Assembly (NCBI RefSeq): GCF_002812205.1
Contig: NZ_NPEA01000008.1
Location: 3,424 to 67,423 of the forward strand
Direction of reading: 5' to 3'
DNA length: 64,000 nt
From: Leptospira neocaledonica
GTDB taxonomy: Bacteria > Spirochaetota > Leptospiria > Leptospirales > Leptospiraceae
A model generated the notes under the pieces. The model saw nothing but the letters and a program-made list of their open reading frames with translations. It was not told the origin of the DNA and searched no databases. Both the position numbers and the translations under genes were made by a program. This document shows, in pieces, positions 25,088 through 34,029 of this stretch; the stretch's first letter is position 1; the number at the start of each line of letters is the position of its first letter.

Positions 25088-26236
25088 TCACTTTCTTAGG
25101 CTGGAAGCCATCTCTTCTGCGTATCTGTCGGTCATTCCGGCTACATAGTCGCATACACATCTTTCCAAACCTTCTTTTTCTATCCTTCTCTTGTAGGTTT
25201 CCGGAATGGAATCAGGTTGTTTTCTAAAATGAAAAAATAATGTTTCAATAATATCTCTTCCCCGGTCGCTTGTGACTACCACGGAAGGATGTCTGTATAA
25301 AGTTTTATAAAGAAAAGATTTTAGTTCCCGGACCTTCTCCCCATAGGAAGGTTCATAAGTGGCAATCCTTTTACCTTCTTGGTAGGCAGTATTCAGATCG
25401 GAACGATCCCGGATTTTCCAGTCGGAGATCCTGGATTCAATGGTCTGTATCATACTAGAGACCATACTATTGGTCAGTTCTCGGATCACAGTTCGAACAA
25501 ATACTTTCCCATCCAGTTTCGGGAACTTACCTTTTACCATTTCTGAAGTTTCTGCCCAAAGAGAAAGTGATCTTAGATCTTCCACTTTTAGATAACCCAT
25601 TTCTAAACCGTCATCTATATCATGACTTGTGTATGCGATCTCGTCTGCAACATCCGCACATTGAGCTTCCAAACTCGGGCCTTCGTCCTTTCTTTCCTTT
25701 CCTAGATTGGAGCCTCCGTATTCCGCCCCATGTTTCATCATACCTTTTAGGGTTTCTTTGGAAAGATTGAGTCCAGGGAATTCCGGATAACGTGTTTCTA
25801 ATATAGTAACTATACGAACTGATTGTTTATTATGTTCGAACCCACCGAATTCTCCCATTAAATCCGAAAGCATATCTTGGCCTGCATGTCCGAAAGGTGT
25901 ATGCCCCAGATCATGTGCGAGCGCGATTGTTTCCGTCAGTAAAGAGTTGAGTCCTAATGCGGAAGCGATCGTCCTGGAAATTCCAGCAACTTCCAAAGTA
26001 TGAGTGAGACGATTACGATAATTTTCGCCTACTGAATAAACAAAAACTTGGGTCTTATACTGTAATCTTTTGAATGCACTAGAATGAACTACCCTATCTC
26101 TATCTCTTTGAAAAGGAATACGGTACGGGTGTTCTTCTTCCTTATATTCTCTTCCGCCGGTTTCGTCCTGCAATACTGCATAACCGGCTAGTAAAGAATT
26201 TTCGGTTTGGATGATTTGGTTTCGGTCTTTCTGCAC
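25088..26236 (-). CDS. dgt: dGTPase-like HD-domain triphosphohydrolase
   Basis: A 382-aa HD-domain protein. Motifs: RDRDRVVHSSAFKRLQYKTQVF, His79 (RLTHTLEVA), the HD doublet His108-Asp109 in AHDLGHTPFGHAG, and DEIAYTSHDIDDG, all diagnostic of dNTP triphosphohydrolases of the Dgt family. These remove triphosphate from dGTP or other dNTPs and help balance precursor pools. It is shorter than the E. coli Dgt (about 505 aa) and fits the short dGTPase-like branch. GTG at 26236 has no strong ribosome site. Confidence 0.88.
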   Translation of the reverse strand: MQKDRNQIIQTENSLLAGYAVLQDETGGREYKEEEHPYRIPFQRDRDRVVHSSAFKRLQYKTQVFVYSVGENYRNRLTHTLEVAGISRTIASALGLNSLLTETIALAHDLGHTPFGHAGQDMLSDLMGEFGGFEHNKQSVRIVTILETRYPEFPGLNLSKETLKGMMKHGAEYGGSNLGKERKDEGPSLEAQCADVADEIAYTSHDIDDGLEMGYLKVEDLRSLSLWAETSEMVKGKFPKLDGKVFVRTVIRELTNSMVSSMIQTIESRISDWKIRDRSDLNTAYQEGKRIATYEPSYGEKVRELKSFLYKTLYRHPSVVVTSDRGRDIIETLFFHFRKQPDSIPETYKRRIEKEGLERCVCDYVAGMTDRYAEEMASSLRK

Positions 26237-26357
26237 CTGGAACCAATTTGGAACCTAAAAAGACCAAAAGCAAGCCAAACAAATCTAGTTTTTCGGTTCC
26301 CATTTGCCTCGGATAAGTTTCACTGGTGGAATTCTACTCGGACAGATAGAAGCATTC

Positions 26358-26987
26358 ATGGATCTAGTTAATATCCCGGATTTAGTAAATTTTTTTTCCC
26401 GCTTTGGGAATGAGTTCGCTTACTTAGCAGTTTTCTCCACCCTGATTCTCTGCGGTTTTGGTCTTCCAATTCCTGAGGATATCTCCCTGGTTTCCGGAGG
26501 GGTTTTGGCAGGTTTAGGATACGCAAACGAACATGTAATGTTCGGTGTGGGAATGGCCGGGGTTCTCGTAGGAGACGGTTCCGTTTTTTTACTCGGAAGG
26601 ATTTTCGGAGAGAAAGTATTACGAATTCCTTTCATCGCTAAATTTTTAACTCCGGAAAGATTTTCCAAAGTACAGGAGAAGTTTTCCCAATACGGAAACT
26701 GGGTTGTATTCATGGCAAGGTTTATGCCTGGTCTAAGGATGCCTATCTATCTAACGGCAGGGACTTCTGACCGAATTTCTTTTTTCAGATTTTTGTTTTT
26801 GGATATGTTCGCTGCGGCGATTTCCGTTCCGATCTGGGTCTATCTTGGCCATTATGGCGCAAAAAATTTAGACCAGCTCAGCAATTTAGTCCACCAAGGC
26901 CAAATTACTGTCTTTGCATTATTAGGAATCCTTGTATTAGTCCTAGTTCTATATTTTACGATTAAAAAGAAACGTTCAGGGAAATAA
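26358..26987 (+). CDS. DedA family inner-membrane protein
   Basis: A 209-aa polytopic protein: GFGLPIPEDISLVSGGVLAG with the conserved acidic residue, VLVGDGSVFLLGRIFG, and the FMARFMPGLRMPIYLTAG signature with two functional arginines are the DedA hallmarks. DedA proteins act as undecaprenyl-phosphate or lipid flippases and are needed for normal envelope function. ATG at 26358 was chosen over the TTG at 26304 because it starts the family N-terminus (MDLVNIPDLV). It is divergent from the HD protein. Confidence 0.9.
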   Translation: MDLVNIPDLVNFFSRFGNEFAYLAVFSTLILCGFGLPIPEDISLVSGGVLAGLGYANEHVMFGVGMAGVLVGDGSVFLLGRIFGEKVLRIPFIAKFLTPERFSKVQEKFSQYGNWVVFMARFMPGLRMPIYLTAGTSDRISFFRFLFLDMFAAAISVPIWVYLGHYGAKNLDQLSNLVHQGQITVFALLGILVLVLVLYFTIKKKRSGK

Positions 26988-27034
26988 TACTTTTACTCGA
27001 CATAATTTTATGAATCTATACTGTTTGGTTAGAT

Positions 27035-27586
27035 ATGGATGTTCTTACCCAACCTGTGTTGGTGCTGAACGCGACCTATGTCCCGGTTGCGATCCGAACC
27101 GTTAAAGACGCCGTTATCCTTCTAATTCTAAGAAAAGCAGAACTCATTCGAGACGAAAAAGACCTATTTATCAGGTCTGAGAAACTTCGGTTTACTACTC
27201 CTAGAATTATTTTACTCACAGACTATTATAAAGTTCCTAAACGTAAGCATAAACTCTCTAGAGAAAATATTTTCTTAAGAGATGATCACGAATGTGTCTA
27301 TTGCAGGCGTAAACTTCCTTCTTCTAAGCTCACTTTGGATCATGTGATCCCCAAAAGTCGTTGGGAAGAGATTCCCAGGGAAAAAAAACCGAAAGAATAT
27401 CATACCTGGGAAAACCTGGTCACAGCCTGCAGAGACTGTAATACCAGAAAAGGAAACAAACTTCTACAAGAACTCAAGTGGGAGATTCCTGAAAATCGGT
27501 CGACAAACAAGAGACGTTTTCCACAATTTTCAGTATCCACCCAATTGGTCGAAAAATTCGGCTGGGCGGATTATATACGCATCTAA
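27035..27586 (+). CDS. HNH endonuclease domain protein
   Basis: The 183-aa protein has a C-terminal HNH nuclease: CVYC (Cys87, Cys90), LTLDHVIP with Asp102-His103, Asn127 in ENLVTACRDCN, and Cys132/Cys135, forming a zinc-bound betabeta-alpha-metal fold. The N-terminus (VLVLNATYVPVAIRTVKDAV) is the usual one for stand-alone bacterial HNH proteins. Many such proteins have no known target. There is no neighbouring methylase, phage or toxin-system gene. The next gene starts directly after its stop. Confidence 0.88.
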   Translation: MDVLTQPVLVLNATYVPVAIRTVKDAVILLILRKAELIRDEKDLFIRSEKLRFTTPRIILLTDYYKVPKRKHKLSRENIFLRDDHECVYCRRKLPSSKLTLDHVIPKSRWEEIPREKKPKEYHTWENLVTACRDCNTRKGNKLLQELKWEIPENRSTNKRRFPQFSVSTQLVEKFGWADYIRI

Positions 27587-28102
27587 ATGAATCTTTTTTT
27601 ATCTGGGAGAATGTCCAAATTCTTTCCTCACTCACTTCTAATTCTTTCCTTATTCTCTTGTTATAATTATTCAACGAATCGAATCGTCAGCACTCCACCT
27701 ACTTTGGTAGGGATCACTTTGATTGGGACTGGAGTATACGAACTTAGGCTAAGAGCAGGAAATCCGGAAGCATTTTTTAACGGATATACTTTGTATACGG
27801 GAAGTACTGCAGATGCATCCAGAAATCCTTCCGATTTTTCTTCAGGCAAAGGATGTGAACTTCCTCTGAATCTACTTCCGAACCAACCAAAAGAATATTC
27901 TATAGAAGTAAATCCAACCGCAGGTCCTCTTGCAGTTCCGGGTCCTGGAGAAAACACAAATCGGGTCTGTAAAATTGTGGCTACTTTAAATTCCGGAGAT
28001 TACGTAACTCTTAGATCTTCTGTGATCTCTTTGGATCTGAATAGTGGTACCAAAGACATCTATGTATTCTCCATGCCTTCAAATACATTACAAGTTCCTT
28101 AA
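27587..28102 (+). CDS. Putative lipoprotein of unknown function
   Basis: The 171-aa product has an N-terminal hydrophobic segment ending in LSLFSC, a plausible lipobox with the modified cysteine followed by YNYSTN. The rest is rich in small, polar and Gly/Pro residues with beta-like spacing (LVGITLIGTGVYELRLRAG). Two starts are possible: ATG 27587, directly after the HNH stop, or ATG 27611 with GGGAG only one base before it. Function not known. Its end overlaps the convergent J-domain gene by four bases. Confidence 0.7.
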   Translation: MNLFLSGRMSKFFPHSLLILSLFSCYNYSTNRIVSTPPTLVGITLIGTGVYELRLRAGNPEAFFNGYTLYTGSTADASRNPSDFSSGKGCELPLNLLPNQPKEYSIEVNPTAGPLAVPGPGENTNRVCKIVATLNSGDYVTLRSSVISLDLNSGTKDIYVFSMPSNTLQVP

Positions 28103-28581
28103 TCTTTAAACCAAACTTTTATTTTTTTAAGAGTTGTTTCCGTATCTTCTTTCCAGATACTTTTTGGAAATTTTTCCAAAAATTCTTCCAATTCTTCTTT
28201 AGCCGTTTCTAATTCTTCTCTTAAACGTAAAAGTGCAGGATTGTCTTCTTTTTTTAGAAATACAGGATTTCCTTCGGTGAATTGAAAATATTTTTCGATA
28301 GCCTTGGCTGCTTTTTGTTTGGCTAATTTATAAATCTGGAATCCATCCGGATCTTCTTTAACATTTTCTAAAATTGTAGAAGTTTCGGTCTCGAGAAAAG
28401 ATAGAAGAACATCCCTGAGCTGTACAAGCTCTTTGAACAAAAGATCCGTTTCATATTCTCCGGAATCAGGATGATACTTACGTGAAAGTTCTCGGAATCT
28501 ACTCCGGACTAGATTTGCGTCGAATTTTTTAGGAAGTCCGTAAAAGTCCAGGGCACGGCTTAGCAGGTCCCCGTCTTCCAA
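28099..28581 (-). CDS. Small J-domain (DnaJ-like) protein
   Basis: A 160-aa protein with an N-terminal J-domain: LDFYGLPKKF, RFRELSRKYHPDSG with the essential HPD at 37-39, and ELVQLRDVL. The C-terminal region is a charged helix, with no zinc-finger or substrate-binding domain, so it would be a small DnaJ-like cochaperone that stimulates an unidentified DnaK. TTG at 28581 is supported by AGGA seven bases before it. It overlaps the coiled-coil gene by 22 bases and is the last gene of the fliS group. Confidence 0.85.
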   Translation of the reverse strand: MEDGDLLSRALDFYGLPKKFDANLVRSRFRELSRKYHPDSGEYETDLLFKELVQLRDVLLSFLETETSTILENVKEDPDGFQIYKLAKQKAAKAIEKYFQFTEGNPVFLKKEDNPALLRLREELETAKEELEEFLEKFPKSIWKEDTETTLKKIKVWFKD

Positions 28582-28994
28582 CCCAATTTCCTATGAGCTA
28601 GGAATTTTTTGAGTTGGATCTTGGATTGTACCATATTCAACTCTTTGCGGTATTCCTGCAGAATGATCTCCATCTTTTCCCCTACTTGGGAATTCAAATC
28701 CCTGGACTCCTCCAATTTTTGGAAGATCGTATCGGAGAGTCGAATAATTTCCAGTGTTTGAGGAGAAGATTCTTCTAATTGTTCGATCTTGCGGTCTAGT
28801 CGTTTCATTTTTTCGACTAGATCGGAATTTTGGAGTTCTAGTTTGGCGGTACCTTCTCCGTCTCCAAAACCCAAAATTTGCAACTGGCGTTTTTGGAGTT
28901 CTATCAGTTTGTCCAAAAATTGAATCTTGTCCTCATAGAGTGAGGAAAGTTTTTCTTCCATAGAATTTAGACTTTTAGAATCCCTCGCCGCCAT
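28560..28994 (-). CDS. Coiled-coil protein, possible FliT/FlgN-type flagellar chaperone
   Basis: A 144-aa almost fully helical protein with heptad-like pattern (EEKLSSLYEDKIQFLDKLIELQKRQ; RLDRKIEQLEES). No signal peptide. It lies seven bases after fliS, the position often held by FliT, and its length (FliT about 120-140 aa) fits, so a flagellar chaperone is the best guess from context. Sequence identity alone does not prove it. It overlaps the J-domain gene. Confidence 0.55.
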   Translation of the reverse strand: MAARDSKSLNSMEEKLSSLYEDKIQFLDKLIELQKRQLQILGFGDGEGTAKLELQNSDLVEKMKRLDRKIEQLEESSPQTLEIIRLSDTIFQKLEESRDLNSQVGEKMEIILQEYRKELNMVQSKIQLKKFLAHRKLGWKTGTC

Positions 28995-29001
28995 AGATGA
29001 A

Positions 29002-29454
29002 TTAACCTTGGAGGGAGAGGCCTGTTCCTCTGGAACCGGCAGTTGGTAATGGAACTACGGAAGAAGCTTTTTCTTTCTTCTCAATTTCTTCCCAAGCAAG
29101 TTTTAGATCTTCCAGATATTTGATAATTTCGGAAAGGATCTCGCTATCCTTCTTCATATTAGCTTCTAGTAAGCGCTTTTTAATATAAACGTAAATACCA
29201 AGTAGGTTATTTGCAACCTCTCCCCCATTTTCCATATTCAGGGCAAGCATCAGCTCGGTGACAATCTCTTGGGCTTTTAGGATATGATTATTCACCACGT
29301 CGTACTTGCGGGGTGTATTATTCTCGATGGCAACGTTCAGGAAGCGAATTGCCCCTTCATATAACATCACGATAAGTCGGCCCTGACTCACAGTAGAAAT
29401 TTCATTGGATTTATACTGTTCGACGGACGCCGTCGATTTTCTAGCAAGTGACAT
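29002..29454 (-). CDS. fliS: Flagellin export chaperone FliS
   Basis: A 150-aa helical protein with the FliS signature: YKSNEISTVSQGRLIVMLYEGAIRFLNVAIE near the N-terminus and helices to residue 120. It binds the C-terminus of flagellin in the cytosol, stopping early polymerisation before export. In Leptospira it serves the periplasmic flagellum. ATG 29454 has AGGAG just upstream. It heads a leftward group with a coiled-coil and a J-domain gene and is divergent from purN. Confidence 0.92.
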   Translation of the reverse strand: MSLARKSTASVEQYKSNEISTVSQGRLIVMLYEGAIRFLNVAIENNTPRKYDVVNNHILKAQEIVTELMLALNMENGGEVANNLLGIYVYIKKRLLEANMKKDSEILSEIIKYLEDLKLAWEEIEKKEKASSVVPLPTAGSRGTGLSLQG

Positions 29455-29528
29455 GTGTCTCTCCTGAAATACTTTTCGACAAAATTCCGGACCGCCTTAA
29501 CGTGGACTGGTAATTCTTAGCGTATCGG

Positions 29529-30167
29529 ATGCGAAAATTCTTGGCAAGTCTGATTCCCAAACCCAGAAAAAAGCTTGTCTTTTTGGCCTCTGGGCGGGGG
29601 AGCAACCTGGAAGCTGTCCTTCAGGTGATCCAAAAGGGAAAAATCCCTGCAAATCCCGCATTTTTAATCACAGATAACCCGGAGGCGCCTTCTATCCAGA
29701 TCGCTGCCCGCCATAATGTCCCCACCAAGATCCTAGACTGGAAGTCATATTCCAAAAAAGAAGAATATCATCTGGACCTTCTCCGAACCCTGGAAGAGAT
29801 CTCCCCAGATCTAATCGTTGCCTGCGGGTACATGAGAATTCTAAAACCGGAAATTATTCGAGCCTTTCGGAACCGGATCATCAATATACATCCTTCTCTG
29901 CTCCCTTCCTTTACCGGTCTACATGCTCAAAAACAGGCATTCGATTATGGAGTGAAAATCGCTGGTTGCACTGCCCATTTTGTGGACGAGGGTGTGGATT
30001 CGGGTCCCATCATTTTGCAAGGAGTTATTAAAATCGAGGAAGGAATGACCGAAAGAGAATTGACTCTTGCCATTCTCAAAGAGGAACATAAAATCCTGCC
30101 CCTCGCGGTTAAACATTTCTGCGAAGATCGGCTCCTCATTAAAGACAGGAAGGTCTCAATCCTCTAG
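29529..30167 (+). CDS. purN: Phosphoribosylglycinamide formyltransferase
   Basis: Transfers a formyl group from 10-formyl-THF to GAR in purine synthesis. The catalytic Asn-His-Asp triad is seen: Asn119 and His121 in [10 protein letters not shown], and Asp157 in VDEGVDSGP; the N-terminal [13 protein letters not shown] binds the phosphate of GAR. Length 212 aa is normal. purH starts one base after its stop, giving a purN-purH operon. The start has only a weak ribosome site. Confidence 0.94.
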   Translation: MRKFLASLIPKPRKKLVFLASGRGSNLEAVLQVIQKGKIPANPAFLITDNPEAPSIQIAARHNVPTKILDWKSYSKKEEYHLDLLRTLEEISPDLIVACGYMRILKPEIIRAFRNRIINIHPSLLPSFTGLHAQKQAFDYGVKIAGCTAHFVDEGVDSGPIILQGVIKIEEGMTERELTLAILKEEHKILPLAVKHFCEDRLLIKDRKVSIL

Positions 30168-30168
30168 C

Positions 30169-31710
30169 ATGATCAAAATCACTCGTGCCCTTATTTCAGT
30201 TAGCGACAAAACAGGACTTATCGGATTTGCTAAGTACCTGGAATCCAAAGGAGTGGAAATTATTTCCACCGGCGGGACCCTCAAAACACTTTCCGAAAAC
30301 GGAATCAAAGCCATTGCGATAGACGATTATACCGGATTTCCGGAAATTTTGGACGGAAGAGTAAAAACTCTCCACCCTAAGGTTCATGGCGGGCTCTTGG
30401 GAGTAATCTCCAAACCGGAACACAAACAAAAGATGGAAGAATTAAAAATTCCGAAGATCGATCTGGTAGTTGTGAATTTATATCCATTCGTGCAGACCGT
30501 TTCCAAACCTGGTGTTCATCTGGACGAAGCAATAGAAAATATCGATATTGGCGGACCTTCTATGATCCGTTCCGCTAGTAAGAACTATAGACACACTGTA
30601 GTAGTAACGGATCCGAACGATTATAAAACCGTAGAAGAATCCATGAAGGTTAACGACGGTTCCGTGGACGCGGACACTTCTTTCCTTCTTATGAGAAAAG
30701 CATTCTCTCATACTGCAATGTATGATACTGCAATCTCTTCTTGGTTCAACAAACTTGCCGGGGAGAAGTTCCCAGACATTTTAAATCTTTCCTTTACTAA
30801 AAAACAAAAACTCAGATACGGAGAAAACCCTCACCAGGGAGCCGCTTTCTACGAGCCTTTGTTCACCAAAAGTGAATTCTCTCCTCTCCAAGGAAAAGAA
30901 TTATCTTTTAATAATATGTTAGATTTTGATGCGGCATTCCATATCTCGGCACTTCTTCCTGATAATACTGTTTGTATCATCAAACATTTGAATCCTTGCG
31001 GGATCGCTTATGCTGATGATACATTAGAAGCATTCCGCCTGGCAAAAAGAACGGATCCTATTTCTGCATTCGGTGGGATTATCGGGATCAAAGGAACTGT
31101 CACTGGAGAACTTGCTGTTCTCATCGGAGAAACATTTGTAGAAGGTGTGATCGCTCAAAAATTCGAGCCTGCCGCTCTGGAATATTTCTCTAAAAAGCCG
31201 AATGTTCGTCTGATCGAGATCCAAAATTTCCAAGAAGCATTGGATGAAATGGATCTAAGACCGATCCATCACGGAATTCTTCTACAAGATAGAGACTACG
31301 CCACCATCACCGAAAAAGATCTAAAGATCGTTTCTAAAAAACAACCTACCGAGGAAGATATCCGAGGTCTGATGTTCGCTTGGTCTACCGTAAAATTTAT
31401 CAAGTCAAACGCGATCGTCTATACGGAAGAGAACGCTACTTTAGGAATTGGCGCAGGACAAATGTCCAGAGTGGATTCAGTTCAATTAGGTGCGACCAAG
31501 GCTCTAAACGTTGGACTTTCTGTTGTAGGTTCTTATGTGGCGAGTGATGCATTTTTCCCATTCAGAGATGGAATAGATGCGATCGCTAAAGTAGGAGCAA
31601 AAGCAATCATCCAACCCGGAGGTTCTATCCGGGACGAAGAAGTGATCAAAGCAGCCGACGAGCATGGCTTGATCATGGTGTTCACTGGCATGAGGCATTT
31701 TAGGCATTAA
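30169..31710 (+). CDS. purH: Bifunctional AICAR transformylase / IMP cyclohydrolase
   Basis: The two last steps of IMP synthesis. From ATG 30169 the protein is 513 aa, normal for PurH. The N-terminal part has the cyclohydrolase signature with [24 protein letters not shown] and [13 protein letters not shown]; the C-terminal transformylase has [10 protein letters not shown] with the catalytic Lys-His pair, and ends in the usual FTGMRHFRH. The longer frame from 30067 overlaps purN and was rejected. It directly follows purN; the membrane-protein gene starts one base after its stop. Confidence 0.95.
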   Translation: MIKITRALISVSDKTGLIGFAKYLESKGVEIISTGGTLKTLSENGIKAIAIDDYTGFPEILDGRVKTLHPKVHGGLLGVISKPEHKQKMEELKIPKIDLVVVNLYPFVQTVSKPGVHLDEAIENIDIGGPSMIRSASKNYRHTVVVTDPNDYKTVEESMKVNDGSVDADTSFLLMRKAFSHTAMYDTAISSWFNKLAGEKFPDILNLSFTKKQKLRYGENPHQGAAFYEPLFTKSEFSPLQGKELSFNNMLDFDAAFHISALLPDNTVCIIKHLNPCGIAYADDTLEAFRLAKRTDPISAFGGIIGIKGTVTGELAVLIGETFVEGVIAQKFEPAALEYFSKKPNVRLIEIQNFQEALDEMDLRPIHHGILLQDRDYATITEKDLKIVSKKQPTEEDIRGLMFAWSTVKFIKSNAIVYTEENATLGIGAGQMSRVDSVQLGATKALNVGLSVVGSYVASDAFFPFRDGIDAIAKVGAKAIIQPGGSIRDEEVIKAADEHGLIMVFTGMRHFRH

Positions 31711-31711
31711 G

Positions 31712-32344
31712 ATGGAATTTTTTCTCTACCTGATCTATTTAGTTATCACGTTAGTAGTCGTTTCCCTAGGAGACTATTATTTCGGGCTCCTACATTTGAG
31801 CGGAAAGGATACTTTCGAAAAACAGGAACTTACGGATTGGGCGAGAATTATTCCTTCTAAGATCGTTTCCATTTTTGAATCCGCGGGAAGTTTACAATAT
31901 GGACTTCTCGCATTCGGACTCTCCGCATTTTTTGCTTATGTCTGGACTTTAACCGGGGGCTTAATCGGTTCTCCACATTATACGGATTCTTTTGGAAATT
32001 ATTTCTTTCTGTCCTTTATCATGCCGGTACTTGTGCTTGCGTTTTACTCTTTTATTTCTTCCGAAATTTTAAGAGCGGCTAGGATTTCGAGAAATAGCGG
32101 ATCTTTTTTAGCAAGACTACTTAACCAAGAAATTCCCCTACTTTCAGGGATCTTTATTTCAGTAATCGCTTCAAATCTGGCGGTTTATGGCCTCTACCAT
32201 GAAATTTCCTTTTTATTCGTTCTTCCGAATGTATTGATCCTAATGGCCCTTCTTATCTTAAGATGGAATGGGAAGGTGAAATTCGGGGGAATTCGTGTGG
32301 ACAGAGAGGAAGAAGAGGTGGAGGATTTGGGGGAAGATTCCTAA
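31712..32344 (+). CDS. Multi-pass membrane protein of unknown function
   Basis: A 210-aa protein with about five or six hydrophobic segments (first at about 4-25, last near 165-190) and an acidic C-terminal tail. No recognised motif. It starts one base after purH and may be co-transcribed with it. Function not known; its start shares the operon but gives no clue to purine metabolism. Confidence 0.75.
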   Translation: MEFFLYLIYLVITLVVVSLGDYYFGLLHLSGKDTFEKQELTDWARIIPSKIVSIFESAGSLQYGLLAFGLSAFFAYVWTLTGGLIGSPHYTDSFGNYFFLSFIMPVLVLAFYSFISSEILRAARISRNSGSFLARLLNQEIPLLSGIFISVIASNLAVYGLYHEISFLFVLPNVLILMALLILRWNGKVKFGGIRVDREEEEVEDLGEDS

Positions 32345-32379
32345 TTCTTGTTCGGTTTTCTGCCGATAGTGTAAAGAGT

Positions 32380-33090
32380 ATGAAAGGGCAATCCATCTTC
32401 CTGTTCTTATTCTCCCTACTCCTTCCTTGGAGTTCCGTATTTTCTCAGTTTCCGGGAGATAATTCCAGAAATAACGGCTCCAAACCAACCTTAGACGGAT
32501 TTGCAGAAGTCTCTTGGGAAGCATCCTATGGGCAAGTGCGGGATAAGTTTTTGTCCTTAGCTGCTAATCCACAGAGCGATGAAAAGATAGAAGTGGTCCA
32601 TGAAGATAAGGAGAAGTCCTTACTCGTAAGAAGAAATGGGATTTTCTATTTATACCGTTTTTATTCCACTCCTAAATTGGTCCTGGATTCCCGTCCGAAA
32701 GATAAGAACCAACCTCGTCCGGAAAAAGAAACTTCCCCTGATGAAGATGAACATTTAGAACCCGGTAAATTATTCTCTGTTGGAGTTTCCTTCCGTTATC
32801 TTCCAGGAAAAGACGTACAATCCAAACTGGAAAACAAGTATGGAAAACCTAAAAAAGAAACCCTGGATGATAAGAAGATCGGGGGTGCTGTAATTTGGGA
32901 ATTAACCGACGAAAGACAGGCACCTCCCGCTGGTGGATTCATTGTCCAATGGAAGGAAGCTTATAAAAAACAACCTTTTACCAGAAGAGTGGATTATTTC
33001 AGCTCCAAGGTAAAAGCGCAGATCGAAAAAGAATACAAAGAGTTCTTCTCCGCAGAAGAAATCAAAACTTTAAGAGATCTAATCCCGTAA
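32380..33090 (+). CDS. Secreted protein of unknown function
   Basis: From ATG 32380 the 236-aa product has a clear signal peptide (MKGQSIFLFLFSLLLPWSSVFS). The mature protein is charged, with a Pro-rich DKNQPRPEKETSPDED stretch in the middle, and has no recognised domain. The longer frame from 32263 overlaps the preceding gene and was not used. It lies 35 bases after the membrane-protein gene. Periplasmic location is likely; the end lacks an outer-membrane beta-signal. Confidence 0.75.
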   Translation: MKGQSIFLFLFSLLLPWSSVFSQFPGDNSRNNGSKPTLDGFAEVSWEASYGQVRDKFLSLAANPQSDEKIEVVHEDKEKSLLVRRNGIFYLYRFYSTPKLVLDSRPKDKNQPRPEKETSPDEDEHLEPGKLFSVGVSFRYLPGKDVQSKLENKYGKPKKETLDDKKIGGAVIWELTDERQAPPAGGFIVQWKEAYKKQPFTRRVDYFSSKVKAQIEKEYKEFFSAEEIKTLRDLIP

Positions 33091-33159
33091 GAAATCCTTG
33101 ACCAAGGGCGCTTGAGGCCACCACTATCCAGAGAGATTCAAAATCTTTCGGAGCAAACC

Positions 33160-33804
33160 GTGGAATTATATTTAGATACAGCCAATGTGGACGAGATCAA
33201 GGAGATCGCGTCCTACGGTCTTTTGGACGGAGTTACTACAAACCCATCTCTCATTGCTAAATCGGGCCGTAATTTTAAAGAAGTGATCAAAGAGATCTGT
33301 GCGATTGTGCCAGGCCCTGTGAGTGCAGAAGTGATCGCAATCAAACACGAGGATATGCTGAAAGAAGCGGACGAATTAGTAAAGATCGCTCCGAACGTCG
33401 TCATCAAGGTTCCTCTTATTCCGGAAGGATTAAAAACCGTAGTAAAACTTACTGAGAAAGGAATTCCTACAAATGTAACTCTTTGTTTTTCCGCTCCTCA
33501 GGCCCTTCTCGCTGCGAAAGCAGGAGCTACTTATATTTCTCCTTTTATCGGTCGTGTAGATGACACTTCTTGGGATGGAATGGAACTGATTTCCGAGATC
33601 AGAGAAATCTATGATAACTACGGTTATGAGACTAAGATCTTGGCTGCTTCTATCAGAGGACCTATGCATTTGAAAGAATCCGCTCTTCGTGGAGCAGATT
33701 GTGCTACTATGCCGATTTCTGCCTATCAGCAGCTATTCAAACACCCACTCACCGATATCGGTTTGGAAAAATTCTTAGAAGACGCTAAAAAATTAAAGTG
33801 GTGA
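33160..33804 (+). CDS. tal: Transaldolase (TalC/fructose-6-phosphate aldolase-type)
   Basis: Short transaldolase of 214 aa, the TalC/FSA subfamily size. Features: [13 protein letters not shown] at the N-terminus, [10 protein letters not shown], the Schiff-base lysine Lys83 in [10 protein letters not shown], and a [32 protein letters not shown] region. GTG at 33160 is supported by GGAG six bases before it and by the family N-terminus; a frame from 33112 is longer but lacks a ribosome site. It works in the non-oxidative pentose phosphate pathway. A strong terminator follows at 33860. Confidence 0.92.
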   Translation: MELYLDTANVDEIKEIASYGLLDGVTTNPSLIAKSGRNFKEVIKEICAIVPGPVSAEVIAIKHEDMLKEADELVKIAPNVVIKVPLIPEGLKTVVKLTEKGIPTNVTLCFSAPQALLAAKAGATYISPFIGRVDDTSWDGMELISEIREIYDNYGYETKILAASIRGPMHLKESALRGADCATMPISAYQQLFKHPLTDIGLEKFLEDAKKLKW

Positions 33805-33824
33805 TCTGACTTAAGCAAATTTTT

Positions 33825-33970
33825 CACACAGAGGCACAAAGCCTCAGAGTGACTTATGGAAAGGATACCTATAAGTTTAGGTATCCTTTTTTATTTGTTC
33901 GGTTTCTATAAATTTCCGGTTCGAAGACATAAAGGATCTTACATTCTCTGAGGCTCCGTGACTCTGTGTG
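33825..33970. repeat. 25-nt inverted repeat flanking a terminator
   Basis: The arms 33825-33849 and 33946-33970 are complementary at 22 of 25 positions; the core is CACAGAGGCACAAAGCC against GGCTCCGTGACTCTGTG. On the minus strand two of the three mismatches become U-G pairs, so the minus-strand transcript folds better. The tal terminator is nested inside. This is reminiscent of dispersed CACAGAGG-type elements but copies cannot be counted here. Confidence 0.6.
33860..33896 (+). terminator. Rho-independent terminator after tal
   Basis: AAAGGATACCT (33860-33870) and AGGTATCCTTT (33879-33889) pair perfectly over 11 bp with an 8-base loop, followed by TTTATTT. It lies 55 bases after the transaldolase stop. 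The stem ends in AAA/TTT, so it could also act from the other side. Confidence 0.88.
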
Positions 33971-34029
33971 GGAATAAAACTCTGAGACTCTTCTTTCCTT
34001 TGCGGCTTCGCCTGACTTGACTGTCTTTC

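Noticed and set aside
27035..27586. HNH gene as part of a phage or restriction system
   Set aside because: No methylase, integrase, terminase or toxin gene is near it, and neighbours are housekeeping.
30067..30168. purH start inside purN
   Set aside because: The added 34 residues overlap purN and match nothing; [16 protein letters not shown] is the usual PurH start.
32263..32379. Upstream extension of the secreted protein at 32380
   Set aside because: Overlaps the membrane-protein gene in another frame and would hide the obvious signal peptide.
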